Positions 17,888 to 27,437 of a DNA stretch of 64,000 bases are shown here, one piece after another. The stretch comes from Sphingobacterium bambusae (GTDB lineage Bacteria; Bacteroidota; Bacteroidia; Sphingobacteriales; Sphingobacteriaceae). Position 1 is the first letter of the stretch. The number at the start of each line of letters is the position of its first letter. Below the pieces are notes generated by a model. That model ran no database searches and was not told where the DNA came from. It saw only the letters and a list, made by a program, of their open reading frames with translations. Where the stretch lies: the NCBI RefSeq assembly GCF_033955345.1, contig NZ_CP138332.1, positions 2,542,001 through 2,606,000 of the forward strand. Direction: 5' to 3'. Position numbers and translations under genes: made by a program.

Positions 17888-18598
17888 TTAATTAGGGTTA
17901 AAATTATAGGAGCCTGCAAAGTTCACGTTCGATCGTAAAACATGTAGCCTGGCGTTCCTTGTTATTAAGTTATGGGTTTGCATCTCTGCTCTAAGGTCAG
18001 CTGTAAGGTTTGGATAATTTGCTCGTAGCTTTACATACTGTATATAAAGCGCTCCTATCCCCCTTACAAATCCATCTTCTCCTTGACTTTCGAGCCCTCG
18101 CAGAAAATCTCCTCGAAGCCCATCTATAAAAATAGCTTCACCATTAGCATTTTGAACGGTCTGTCTGCTCCTTTGGTACGAATCCTGCAACTCGATATCC
18201 GTCTGTGGAAAAACCCACATGTTTAAAAAAAGTTGAAGGGTATCAAGAGGGATGTTAGCCAATGTCCTTGGTGGGTCTAAGGCCTCCGTAAATCCAGGGA
18301 ATGATTTTTGAAAGTGCCTAATACTCAGATTTTTTGCCGCAAAAAAAGTTATGCCCGACTGATTGATTAATGCTTGGCTGTTTGTCAGATCGATAATCCT
18401 TAACAAGGAATCAAAATCACCCCGATCTTGATTTTTTAAAGATAAAAAGTCGTACAACAAAAGGTTTTTTTCAGCTTCTGATTGAGCGGCCAAGCCGCCA
18501 TCCAGGTAATATTCGTCCTGTTTTGAGCAGCTTACGATAGTAACCCATGCCACAACCAGCCCGATCGTGAAGCACGTAATTCTATAAATTGTTTTCAT
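17888..18598 (-). CDS. Fasciclin-domain lipoprotein
   Basis: 236 aa from the ATG at 18598. Starting at 18631 would overlap the SusD stop and add 11 residues before the signal peptide. Lipobox TIVSC, then one fasciclin (FAS1) domain: FDSLLRIIDLTNSQALINQSGITFFA matches the FAS1 pattern of an early helix followed by the TFFAPTN-like strand (here TFFAAKNLSI), and DTLQLFLNMWVF follows. FAS1 domains usually mediate adhesion or binding. In this operon it is likely a surface accessory of the SusCD pair. Confidence 0.82.
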   Translation of the reverse strand: MKTIYRITCFTIGLVVAWVTIVSCSKQDEYYLDGGLAAQSEAEKNLLLYDFLSLKNQDRGDFDSLLRIIDLTNSQALINQSGITFFAAKNLSIRHFQKSFPGFTEALDPPRTLANIPLDTLQLFLNMWVFPQTDIELQDSYQRSRQTVQNANGEAIFIDGLRGDFLRGLESQGEDGFVRGIGALYIQYVKLRANYPNLTADLRAEMQTHNLITRNARLHVLRSNVNFAGSYNFNPN

Positions 18599-18621
18599 AA
18601 GATTTCTTTCATTTTTTATTA

Positions 18622-20061
18622 CTAAAACCATATGGGATAATTCTCGATTAGATTATTGCTCCTCGCGAGGACATTTGGATGTATGGGAAGAGACCAACTG
18701 AAATTTTCGTACCAATCCGTCGTGGTAATGCTTGGATGATAGCGAGGCATCTGCCTTGTGCGAACTAAATCGAAAAAGAAATGCCCTTCGCCGATGAGTT
18801 CGACCCTTCGCTCCAGTAAGATCGTATCCCGGATATTGCCATCGCCCGCATATATTGGCCTCATGGCCCGCATGCGTACTTTATTCAGTTCCATTGCCGC
18901 TTCGGAATTTCGGTTTAACTCTGCCAATGATTCCGCTCGCAACAAGATAATATCAGGTAGTCGTGTAATGATAATATTTGACTCGTTTATGTTTTGGGAT
19001 AAGGTATCTGCGGAGCCTCCCTGCAGTGTACGGTACTTTCCTAAAAATGGGATATCGCTGTTCCAGGTGCTTTCAATGTACCATACCCCACGGCGAATAT
19101 CCCGCTGTCCAGTCGGGAAAAGTTGCGTTTTGATAGCCGGCCGCGGTATCAACAGATAGTTTTCAGAGCCTCCGCCTCCATCACTTACATCCCTATACCA
19201 AGGCCGTCCCAAAAAGTGTTGATAGAACTGGTTGATTCTCAATTCCGCTTGATCGGAGCTAAAATTTAGTTCAAAAATCCCTTCCCTTGATTTCCCAACA
19301 AAGACGCTAATCAAAGAAGCAGAATCCGTTACCATTTGATATTGACCGTTGTCAATCACCTCACTGCACAACTGCTCTGCTTCCTCATAGCGATGTAGCC
19401 AAGCCAAGACATGTGCTTTGATCGCCTGCGCAGATCCACGGGTTGCACGGACGGCGCGGTCACCTGTAGCATATTCAACGGCCAAATTAGAGATAGCATA
19501 ATCTAAATCGTCTATAATCTGTTCAAATATTTGCTGTTGACTCGTTCTGGCTATGGCATCTTGCTGAATACCTTGCAATTGCAAAGGCACATCCCCAAAC
19601 ATCCTCGCCAAAGTAAAATAGGTTAAGGCCCTGATAAATGCGGCCTCGCCGGTATAACGTTCAAATTCTCCGGTACCATATCCCGATATCGTACCCGCCA
19701 TTTCCAGTATCAAATTGGCCTGAGCAATCACCCGGTAAAAGTCCGTCCAGTCCGTGCCCCCTCCCAATAGTTCGGTACGTGAGTTATTTTGTACCAACGA
19801 ATATGGGCGGACATTATTTGAGGTTGCGAGCTGATAAATTCCGGAACGGGCTTCGCCGAACATAAACAATTTGTTCGGCAATGCGGTACGCAGCAAATCG
19901 TATGCTCCCGCAACGCCTTGGTTGACGTCCATTGGCGTCTGCCAGGCGTTCCCCGCTACGGGTGTCTGTATGATGGGCTGGTCAAGAATACTCGTGCAAT
20001 TAGCCATAAACAGTGCGGCTAAAGAAATCGCTACGTAACGACATAATTTTAATACTTTCAT
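18622..20061 (-). CDS. RagB/SusD family nutrient-binding lipoprotein
   Basis: 479 aa. Lipobox FMANC at Cys 22; N-terminal SusD part (NAWQTPMDVNQGVAGAYDLLR), repeat helices (AFIRALTYFTLARMFGDVPL) and C-terminal signature (LLERRVELIGEGHFFFDLVRTR). Pairs with the SusC upstream (11-bp gap) and is followed by the fasciclin gene (23-bp gap). It belongs to the ECF/FecR controlled unit. Confidence 0.95.
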   Translation of the reverse strand: MKVLKLCRYVAISLAALFMANCTSILDQPIIQTPVAGNAWQTPMDVNQGVAGAYDLLRTALPNKLFMFGEARSGIYQLATSNNVRPYSLVQNNSRTELLGGGTDWTDFYRVIAQANLILEMAGTISGYGTGEFERYTGEAAFIRALTYFTLARMFGDVPLQLQGIQQDAIARTSQQQIFEQIIDDLDYAISNLAVEYATGDRAVRATRGSAQAIKAHVLAWLHRYEEAEQLCSEVIDNGQYQMVTDSASLISVFVGKSREGIFELNFSSDQAELRINQFYQHFLGRPWYRDVSDGGGGSENYLLIPRPAIKTQLFPTGQRDIRRGVWYIESTWNSDIPFLGKYRTLQGGSADTLSQNINESNIIITRLPDIILLRAESLAELNRNSEAAMELNKVRMRAMRPIYAGDGNIRDTILLERRVELIGEGHFFFDLVRTRQMPRYHPSITTTDWYENFSWSLPIHPNVLARSNNLIENYPIWF

Positions 20062-20072
20062 ACCTCTTTTTT

Positions 20073-23000
20073 CTAAAGTTCAAAACTCAAACCGAAATTA
20101 AATCTACGCGGTAAAGGATAGCCGTTTCCTTGATCTATCCCAAAAAAATCAACATTCTCAGGATCCATCCCACTGTATTTGCTTAGGTGGAATAAGTTGT
20201 CTACAGCGATGTAAGCCGTTAATCTTCTACCGCCAAACTTATCCAAAAAAGGCTGAGGAAATTCATATCCGAAGCGAAGTGTACGTAAGCGTATAAAGCT
20301 TCCATCTTCCAAGAACAGCGAACTTGGCACAGCATAGTTACCTACAAAATCGTAACTTGTAAGTTTCGATCTCCAAGCATTTAGTGTGGGATAACGAGCA
20401 TTGGTATTATCCGGCGTCCAAATATCCAAGCCGGCAAGATCAGGGAAGTTATCTTGGAAGAATGGATAGTTCACATTCCCCCCTCCGGCCCAACTGGCAT
20501 CTTGCATTCGGTTGGCCAAAGCACGGTTGTATACTTTTCCTCCAAAAGAATAGACAAACAACGCATCCAACTGAATGGCCGAGTTTCCCGCCATCTGCCA
20601 CCGAAATGTTTGATTTAGGCTACCGGTTAGTTTAGGATTAGGGTCTCCCATATAAACCAAATCAGCACTATTTTCTCGAAGATCGATCTGATAGTCTCCA
20701 TTCTGATCCTTCAACCAAATATCACCGCCACGGTACCTACCGCCAAAAAACAATGGGTTTACGTTAGTTCCGGTATAAGGATTAACCGGCACATCAGCAT
20801 CTGTCGGATAGACGCCTAAATACTCAAAGAGATAAAATCCATTCAATGGTCGGCCAACCATCAAGTAAGGAGCCGGGGATCCTCCACCGGATCGCTGCAT
20901 ACTTCTCCCTAAATCCGGCAACCTTAAGACTTTGTTATTATTTCTTGAGGCCATGAAGGTGATATTGTATTGAAATTTTTTGTCCATAGGAAAGACATAA
21001 GCCGTAGCTGAAAATTCGACCCCGGTATTTTCAATAGCACCGCCGTTGATATAAATTCCGCGATAACCTGATGTGCTTGACAAGGGCTGCTCAAACAGAT
21101 AATCTTCATTAGACCGATAGTAGTAATCTACCGTGCTGGTAACGCGTCCGTTGAAAAGATCCAGGTCCAGTCCTACTCCGTAAGAGGTCGAAGATTCCCA
21201 ACCCAAATTGGGTAAGGGTATACCGTTTCCCCCTCCATAATTAGGAGCAACAATGGGTAAGCCGTTATATGTCCCTGTTGTATTGTAGCGGCCAAATGCA
21301 AGATAATTGTCCTCATACTGCTGACCTACGCGCCCCCAACTTCCTCTTAGCTTACCGAGATATAGCCAGTCCCCCATAGTCTTTTTAACAAAAGATTCCT
21401 CTGAGAATAGCCAAGCTGCAGATAAAGAGGGGAAATACCCCCAACGATTATCCCTACCAAACTTGGACGAACCATCTGCACGCCATGTTGCATTCAGCAC
21501 ATATTTACTTTTAAAATCATAGACAAGTCTTCCATAATAGCTCAACAGACCATACGTGAAATTATCCGTTCCCAAACGGATATTGGCTTGAGGGTAGCCT
21601 CGAATTACCTGCTGGTTATCCGACGGGCCACCTGTACCACTCCCTAAGATGCTGTTGGTCTCATTGGTATTAATGGTGTTCCCTACGACGACATTAAATG
21701 TATGTACTCCTCCAAACGTTTGATTATACCGAATCATGCTTTCGCTCATCAGGGTCAATGCTTCTGATGAAAAATAGCTTGCAGAAGGGCGCATATCATT
21801 GTTGATACTGGATGGATTGAAGATGTTCTGTCTTCCAAAAGAGTAGATTGCCGATCCACGAGTACTTAAATTAAGAAAGGGCAATACGTCATAAGCCATC
21901 TCTATGCGGGAGATGATCTGTCTATTGAGATTGGTATTTACCGATCTTCCAAAAGCATCGACATACTCCTGAAACAAACCATCGCTTGGAGCTGGATTAA
22001 GCGATGAGGTAAATTGATTGCCAATGGTAGCCTGATTGAATTCGCCGCCCCGTCGCCGACTTGCGTCTGTTTGATTTATATTTGCACTGGCCACAATGTT
22101 AAACTTCTTTACAGGAATAAACTGCCCATAATAGCTCAATCCATATCGCTTGAACCCTGAGCCTAAAATGATTCCGCCTTCATCATAATAGGTTGCGCCT
22201 ACCCGATAATTTGCATTTTCGGTTCCTCCCCGAATGCCCAAATTGACATCTTTAAATGTCGCATTACGAATGAATTGACGCTGCCAATCTGTGGAATTGT
22301 TGTAAAATGGGTTCAAGCTATCTGTTAATTCAATTGGCATATCAGGAAGCTGCTCACCTCCAAAGTCACGCACATTGATATACTCTTGCCACAGTGCTAT
22401 TTTCGCATTTCTCTCTGCATTTCCACCTAGCGTTGGCCGTAAAGCAGGAAAATAGGAGGTTCCATACATGGTATTTAGCGATACGATCGGTTTCCCGATA
22501 TTTCCGCGCTTTGTCTTGATCAAAATGACACCGTTTGCACCGCGAGAACCATAAATGGCCGTAGAAGCGGCATCCTTCAGGATGTCAATCGACTCCACGT
22601 CATACGGATTTATACCCGCCAATATGCTCGTCAACTGTTGTGTGGGATCCGATGGATTAAAATTGTCCTGCTCCATAGGCACACCGTCAATCACAAATAA
22701 GGGCATGCTTATCACATTGGAATTAGCCTCTCGAGACATTGCTGCAAGACCGCGTACCTGAATATTGCTAGCACCGCCCGGCATACCACTGTTGTTCTGT
22801 ACCAATACTCCCGGAGCCAGACCTTGAAGCAAACTTTCTATTGTCGCTCCGGGTCTATTTTGAATCTGAGTCCCTTTTACGCTTGAAATCGAACTGGTTA
22901 CCAAGCGCCTGGACTGCTCTCCATATCCCACAGAAACCACCTCGACCTCCTCTATCAATCCCATTTCCGCAATCAATGTAATGTTGACTGTCGCTTCTGT

Positions 23001-23567
23001 TTTCAAAATACGCTCCTGTCGTACATATCCAATATTTGTAAAAACGAGTGTATCTCCGGGGCTCGCCATGATACGATAAGCTCCGTCTCTTCCCGAAGCA
23101 ACTTGTATTCCCCTTTGTTTTACTTGAACAGAAACACCTTGTAGGCTCTTCCCGTCATTATCCGTAATCTTCCCAGAAACAAAACTTTGCTGGGTTTGTT
23201 GTACAGCTTTTGTACGGCGAACAATTATCGCCTTATTTTGGATCAAACATTCCAAATCCGTTTCACGAAAAAGGAGCTCTAACACTGCATCCAGTGGTCG
23301 ATTACTTACATGTAGAGTCATGGGTTTGATATCCATAATATCCCGATCCTCATAAACGAAAGAAAAACCTGTTTGCTGTGTTATCGCCAACATTATCTGC
23401 TTCAAAGAGGTATTGGAAATACTTAGACTTATACGTTGCGCATTGGCAATAGCAACAGACCCCATTATGAAGAGTAGATAGAACAAGCCAATCAGCCTCA
23501 CTGAGCCCCTGACCCTTCTATTGGTAAAACTACGTATGCCAACATATCGTTTTCGTGTAATTTTCAT
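20073..23567 (-). CDS. SusC/RagA transporter with STN signalling domain
   Basis: 1164 aa from the ATG at 23567; a longer frame from 23627 adds 20 residues ahead of an already long n-region. The order is signal peptide, STN (secretin/TonB short N-terminal) domain (ISLSISNTSLKQIMLAITQQ, FVYEDRDIM), CarboxypepD_reg domain (VSGKITDNDGKSLQGVSV), plug (PLFVIDGVP, DILKDAASTAIYGSRGANG), and barrel. The STN domain is the part that contacts FecR in the periplasm. The FecR and ECF sigma genes lie directly upstream, so this is a substrate-sensing transporter that should induce its own operon. Confidence 0.96.
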   Translation of the reverse strand: MKITRKRYVGIRSFTNRRVRGSVRLIGLFYLLFIMGSVAIANAQRISLSISNTSLKQIMLAITQQTGFSFVYEDRDIMDIKPMTLHVSNRPLDAVLELLFRETDLECLIQNKAIIVRRTKAVQQTQQSFVSGKITDNDGKSLQGVSVQVKQRGIQVASGRDGAYRIMASPGDTLVFTNIGYVRQERILKTEATVNITLIAEMGLIEEVEVVSVGYGEQSRRLVTSSISSVKGTQIQNRPGATIESLLQGLAPGVLVQNNSGMPGGASNIQVRGLAAMSREANSNVISMPLFVIDGVPMEQDNFNPSDPTQQLTSILAGINPYDVESIDILKDAASTAIYGSRGANGVILIKTKRGNIGKPIVSLNTMYGTSYFPALRPTLGGNAERNAKIALWQEYINVRDFGGEQLPDMPIELTDSLNPFYNNSTDWQRQFIRNATFKDVNLGIRGGTENANYRVGATYYDEGGIILGSGFKRYGLSYYGQFIPVKKFNIVASANINQTDASRRRGGEFNQATIGNQFTSSLNPAPSDGLFQEYVDAFGRSVNTNLNRQIISRIEMAYDVLPFLNLSTRGSAIYSFGRQNIFNPSSINNDMRPSASYFSSEALTLMSESMIRYNQTFGGVHTFNVVVGNTINTNETNSILGSGTGGPSDNQQVIRGYPQANIRLGTDNFTYGLLSYYGRLVYDFKSKYVLNATWRADGSSKFGRDNRWGYFPSLSAAWLFSEESFVKKTMGDWLYLGKLRGSWGRVGQQYEDNYLAFGRYNTTGTYNGLPIVAPNYGGGNGIPLPNLGWESSTSYGVGLDLDLFNGRVTSTVDYYYRSNEDYLFEQPLSSTSGYRGIYINGGAIENTGVEFSATAYVFPMDKKFQYNITFMASRNNNKVLRLPDLGRSMQRSGGGSPAPYLMVGRPLNGFYLFEYLGVYPTDADVPVNPYTGTNVNPLFFGGRYRGGDIWLKDQNGDYQIDLRENSADLVYMGDPNPKLTGSLNQTFRWQMAGNSAIQLDALFVYSFGGKVYNRALANRMQDASWAGGGNVNYPFFQDNFPDLAGLDIWTPDNTNARYPTLNAWRSKLTSYDFVGNYAVPSSLFLEDGSFIRLRTLRFGYEFPQPFLDKFGGRRLTAYIAVDNLFHLSKYSGMDPENVDFFGIDQGNGYPLPRRFNFGLSFEL

Positions 23568-23767
23568 TAATAGTTGATAGTTTTTACAATACAGATTGCT
23601 ACAGGACCTGTTCCTCGAAGGATACATAATTAGGTCGCCCTGTGCTCGGTATTGTTTTGGTTATAAACTCGGTTAGTTAATTTTCTGTAGATCGAAACTT
23701 CTCTAGTAGTTAGCAACATAACGAGAGTTATTCCTCGATCAACAGTATACATAATTTCATTTTAGTA

Positions 23768-24931
23768 TTAATCTATAGTACTTACCCTCCTTTCTTCAAT
23801 TTTGAATTTAATCCCTGTTTTCCATTCGATAGCCTGCAGGACAGATGATAGTTTTGCATCGCGTCGAACCATGGCTGAGAGGCGCACATCTTTAAAAGCG
23901 CCCATGTCGACTTCGACATCATACCAGCGTGATATCTGTCTCCCAAACTCCAACAGCGTTTGGTTATCCACAAAATAGACCCCCGATTTCCACGAAGAGA
24001 CCTCCACGCTATTGACCTGCTTAACCATTACATGTGAATCAGCGGTAATTATCGCCTGTTGCCCAGGCGATAGTTTCGTCTGTTTACATGATGGACATGG
24101 GCTTATATTAATCTGCCCACTATTGAGTGTAATGTAATATCGTCCGTCATCCGCGTAACTATTCACGTTGAAGCTCGTTCCCAAAACTTCGACACGTTGC
24201 CGTCCTACTTGCACTACGAAAGGTTTTGTCGGGTCTTTAGAAACATCAAGAAACAGTTCTCCTTGCACCGTTACTAAGCGTTCATTATCCTCGAATTTCG
24301 ACGGATAAGATATCGATGAGGAGGCATTGAGCCACACACGTGTGCCATCCGGAAGCTGCGCCTGATAATGAGCCGCTTTTGCTGTCTCAAGTGTTAGTTG
24401 TTGTATATCTTTTAGGGTCAGTAGCTCCTCTCCGTCCTCATAGTGAATAGCCTCGTCTCCTGAGGCAATTCCATTTTCATGAGCCGACAAAACAATGGTT
24501 TTACCTTCCGATGTGCGGAGGACAGCTTTATTGGATGGGGGCATGACATCATCCCCGTAGGGAGATGAAACAGGTATGGACACGAGCTCTTTAGGACGAT
24601 CATTGGTATAGCGATACACTGCGAGCCCTAAAAAAGCAAATAGGCAGACGGTTGCTGCAACTGCAAGCAACCGTTTAGGGCTATACGTTTTCTTCATCTG
24701 TTGATGTAGCGTATCGTTCACCTGCATCAAACGTGTAAGCTGCAGAGCAGACAAGTGATCACACTCATTTTCAACCCGTTCCAATTCTACAGCGATAAGC
24801 GTCCTTAACTCCGATTCATCTGCGGAATCGAAGGCACAGAATAGCTCTTGCAGCTCGCATGCGCTACAATTCTTATCGAGAAATTTGCAAAAAAGCACAT
24901 GTAGTCGTTGTTCGCTTTCCATATCGGCCAT
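23768..24931 (-). CDS. FecR family anti-sigma factor
   Basis: 387 aa. Cytoplasmic N-terminal helical region (1-95) that should bind the sigma factor, one transmembrane helix (about 97-116, LLAVAATVCLFAFLGLAVY), the periplasmic FecR domain (TLETAKAAHYQAQLPDGTRVWLNASSSISYP) and a C-terminal DUF4974-like segment (LEFGRQISRWYDVEVDMGAFKDV). It transmits the occupancy of the STN-bearing SusC to the ECF sigma factor encoded 60 bp upstream. Confidence 0.95.
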   Translation of the reverse strand: MADMESEQRLHVLFCKFLDKNCSACELQELFCAFDSADESELRTLIAVELERVENECDHLSALQLTRLMQVNDTLHQQMKKTYSPKRLLAVAATVCLFAFLGLAVYRYTNDRPKELVSIPVSSPYGDDVMPPSNKAVLRTSEGKTIVLSAHENGIASGDEAIHYEDGEELLTLKDIQQLTLETAKAAHYQAQLPDGTRVWLNASSSISYPSKFEDNERLVTVQGELFLDVSKDPTKPFVVQVGRQRVEVLGTSFNVNSYADDGRYYITLNSGQINISPCPSCKQTKLSPGQQAIITADSHVMVKQVNSVEVSSWKSGVYFVDNQTLLEFGRQISRWYDVEVDMGAFKDVRLSAMVRRDAKLSSVLQAIEWKTGIKFKIEERRVSTID

Positions 24932-24991
24932 TTATTCCAATATGCTTCAGCGACAATAACACACTACTCTGAAAGAAAATATTTTTAAATT

Positions 24992-25591
24992 TTAGTCAAG
25001 CATCAGCAAGGCGATCAACTTCACGAGTGTCCGTCCTTGGGATTTGGATACATATTCCTTGACGAAGGCCGTCGCTTTCACCAAATGGTTACTAACGGTG
25101 GAACTAGAGATTTCCAACATTTTAGCCGCTTCCTCGTAGCGAAGCCCTTTTATTCGACACAGCTCAAAGACCTTGCGTCGTTTTTCGGGCAAGAGCGCTA
25201 CCGCCTCTTTTAAGAGCGCCAAACTTTCTTTTAGTATCATGTTTTCTTCAGTATGCAGGTAGCCTTCTTCGAAAATTTGTGCAATATGTTGCTGTAGCTT
25301 GGCTGTACGAGCCAACTTACGGTAATATTGGTAAACACAGTTTTCTGCAACTTTGTAAATCCAACCTCTAAAACATTGATCCGGATTTATACGATGACGG
25401 TTATCCCAAAGAATGATGAATGTTTCCTGCAGCAACTCTATTGACAAATCCTCCGATCCGGTGAGTCGAAGTAGACGACCATAGATACGCGGGCTATAGT
25501 GATTATAGAGGCTGTCGAAGGCACGTCTATTATCGTCCTTCAGCTTTCGTAGCAGTTGCTCTTCTTGTTCTATGGGATGTATTTGTTTCAT
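24992..25591 (-). CDS. RNA polymerase ECF-type sigma factor
   Basis: 199 aa. Sigma-70 region 2 (FDSLYNHYSPRIYGRLLRL, QETFIILWDNRHRI, FRGWIYKVAENCVYQYYRKL) and region 4 with a helix-turn-helix (LPEKRRKVFELCRIKGLRYEEAAKMLEISSSTVSNHLVKA). FecI-like member of Bacteroidota. First gene of the ECF-FecR-SusC-SusD-fasciclin-DUF5007 unit; a -7 box 14 nt before its ATG implies a very short leader. Confidence 0.96.
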   Translation of the reverse strand: MKQIHPIEQEEQLLRKLKDDNRRAFDSLYNHYSPRIYGRLLRLTGSEDLSIELLQETFIILWDNRHRINPDQCFRGWIYKVAENCVYQYYRKLARTAKLQQHIAQIFEEGYLHTEENMILKESLALLKEAVALLPEKRRKVFELCRIKGLRYEEAAKMLEISSSTVSNHLVKATAFVKEYVSKSQGRTLVKLIALLMLD

Positions 25592-25604
25592 GATCCGACG
25601 GAAT

Positions 25605-25612
25605 CAAATTTA
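25605..25612 (-). promoter_or_regulatory. -7 promoter box (TAAATTTG) for the ECF sigma gene
   Basis: Exact TAnnTTTG on the minus strand with a TTTG about 21 nt upstream in a T-rich tract. The box ends 14 nt before the ATG at 25591. Confidence 0.6.
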
Positions 25613-25751
25613 TAAAACAAAAATTAAAAAAAACAAAAACAGAAAAACGAAAATGTAGAGAAAAGCACAACGCACCGGATAGTTTTAACTGAAACCAGCA
25701 ATTGCGCCCCAAAGGGTATTCAAATTAGGAGGTACCCCCTTAAGTTATTAT

Positions 25752-25788
25752 ACAGATTAAAGCCCAAGTTAAAGGGGCTTTAATCTGT
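25752..25788 (-). terminator. Terminator after the DUF4256 gene
   Basis: Perfect 14-bp stem (ACAGATTAAAGCCC and complement) with a 9-nt loop, 30 nt downstream of the stop at 25818 on the minus strand. The following tract is only moderately T-rich. Confidence 0.7.
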
Positions 25789-25817
25789 GTTTTCTCAAAC
25801 TGTCAAAGTCAGTGCGA

Positions 25818-26384
25818 TCAAATCTTAACAGAACCACGAAACCCTCGGGCTCCGTAATAGGAATCGGCACCGTTATGGTAGGTGAATACCTGATCATAAC
25901 GGCGATCACAGAAAATAGCGCCGCCATGTTTCCTAATTTCTGGGGGCGTCGCAACCCAACTGGAGGTCTTCAGATCAAAATTTCCAAGTTGTTGAAGCTG
26001 TCTATATTCCTCCTCCGTCAAGATGTCTATACCAATCTCCTGCGCCATGTCTAGTGCACAGTTTTCCGGCTTATTGGCTTTTCTAGCGTCTAGCGCTTTT
26101 CGGTCGTAGCAAATACTACGGCGTCCTTTGGGGCTTTCGGGCGAGCAGTCGTAGAAAATAAATGCGCCGCTCACCGAGTCGAACGCAACAACATCGGGCT
26201 CACCTTCGGTACGCTCCATTTCGGACAAGATGGCGAGTTTTTCTGGGTGCTGCTCCAGTCGCTGCTTAACATCTTCCCACTGAAGATCTGGGTGCCGCAA
26301 CATATTTTTATGGAAGCGATCGGCCAAAACGGTTAAAAGCTCAGCTGTTTCTTTTGGATCAAGCTCTACATTACTATTTTTCAT
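25818..26384 (-). CDS. DUF4256 domain protein
   Basis: 188 aa, full length for the family. Recognised by EPDVVAFDSVSGAFIFYDCSPESPKGRRSICYDRKALDARK and the end segment FCDRRYDQVFTYHNGADSYYGARGFRGSV. Cytoplasmic, function unknown. It is a single-gene unit with its own -7 box and terminator between the ECF locus and the divergent barrel gene. Confidence 0.92.
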   Translation of the reverse strand: MKNSNVELDPKETAELLTVLADRFHKNMLRHPDLQWEDVKQRLEQHPEKLAILSEMERTEGEPDVVAFDSVSGAFIFYDCSPESPKGRRSICYDRKALDARKANKPENCALDMAQEIGIDILTEEEYRQLQQLGNFDLKTSSWVATPPEIRKHGGAIFCDRRYDQVFTYHNGADSYYGARGFRGSVKI

Positions 26385-26450
26385 ATTGCCCTGTTTTACA
26401 TACTGTAATGGAAGTTATTCTATTTATAATGGCGCTGTTGATCAGCATAA

Positions 26451-26458
26451 CAAAAGTA
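26451..26458 (-). promoter_or_regulatory. -7 promoter box (TACTTTTG) for the DUF4256 gene
   Basis: Exact TAnnTTTG on the minus strand, 66 nt upstream of the ATG at 26384. It would give a leader of about 60 nt. No clear -33 element. Confidence 0.45.
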
Positions 26459-26546
26459 ATTATTATCCTCTTATTTTCGAACAGCCAAAACTTCCTAATT
26501 GTTTACCAATTCTTGCCTTTCATTTGTAGTGTCAACAAAACAGCTC

Positions 26547-27353
26547 ATGATTATACAAAAATTAAATTTTACCCTACTCATCATCACTTTTATGACCGTT
26601 TACGCCAACGCGCAGATCAGCCCTCCAGGACTTGGCGACGGCCGTACGACATCCTGGTTTGCCATAGGGGCAAGGCAAGATTTAAACCGTGAAAAAACTT
26701 GGCAATCCATGAGCTATTTAGGATTCGGCAGGAAGAGCAACCCTGATAACACGAATCTACTTTTCAAACCTGCGATCTCGGTGCTCAACCAAGAGTTTTA
26801 CCATCCTTTCCGAAAACATTGGCAAACGTCCTTCGCGCTGAGCTATCGACGGCAGCAGGAATACGAGGAAACCTATTCCTTTGCTACGAAGGAACCTTCC
26901 TTACAGCAGGAGTTCCGTATGTACGCAAGGCTCTCCCGATCCATCAAGATAAAGCGATTTACGTTGACGCCCACCATACGGCAGGAAATTAGACGTTTTT
27001 TTCAGCCTAATTTCGGCAACACGACGGAACCCCTACAACTCCGTTCTCGTTTGCGCATGCAGTTGTCGACAACTATTGATGCGGAAAAGGAGCACAAGCT
27101 CATACTGAGTTCTGAGCAGCTATTTTCGATTAAACAAGCTAACGATAGCAAGGAATGGTCGAGCTTCAGCTACAACGAAAGCCGATTTATGTTATACTAC
27201 AGCTATTCCCCAAAAGATGCAAACCTGATTTTTGATGTAGGATATATGCACAATCTTATCGGTCAACATGCGCCATCTAGCGTACATTATCTCGCCTTCG
27301 ATGTGGTCTTGAAAAACCCCTTTCATACTTTTAAGGAGCATGGTGCACCATAA
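26547..27353 (+). CDS. Outer-membrane beta-barrel protein, DUF2490-like
   Basis: 268 aa from the ATG at 26547; the longer frame from 26499 puts 16 unrelated residues before the signal peptide. Signal peptide MIIQKLNFTLLIITFMTVYANAQ, then alternating amphipathic strands with aromatic ends (SWFAIGARQDLNREKTWQSMSYLGFG, RSRLRMQLSTTIDAEK) and GYMHNLIG near the end. The pattern is that of DUF2490 barrel proteins; the assignment is by pattern only. Function unknown. Confidence 0.65.
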   Translation: MIIQKLNFTLLIITFMTVYANAQISPPGLGDGRTTSWFAIGARQDLNREKTWQSMSYLGFGRKSNPDNTNLLFKPAISVLNQEFYHPFRKHWQTSFALSYRRQQEYEETYSFATKEPSLQQEFRMYARLSRSIKIKRFTLTPTIRQEIRRFFQPNFGNTTEPLQLRSRLRMQLSTTIDAEKEHKLILSSEQLFSIKQANDSKEWSSFSYNESRFMLYYSYSPKDANLIFDVGYMHNLIGQHAPSSVHYLAFDVVLKNPFHTFKEHGAP

Positions 27354-27437
27354 AGAATAAGAAAAAAAACAGGCGCTAGTTTGACCATAAATCGTTAATT
27401 TCACAGTTGATAATTCATCAAATTTAGTAAAAATTGC

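Noticed and set aside
23671..23680. GGTTAGTTAA upstream of a SusC gene, considered as a third small-RNA-like copy
   Set aside because: Only about 9 bases match; no terminator hairpin or T tract follows and no -7 box precedes it.
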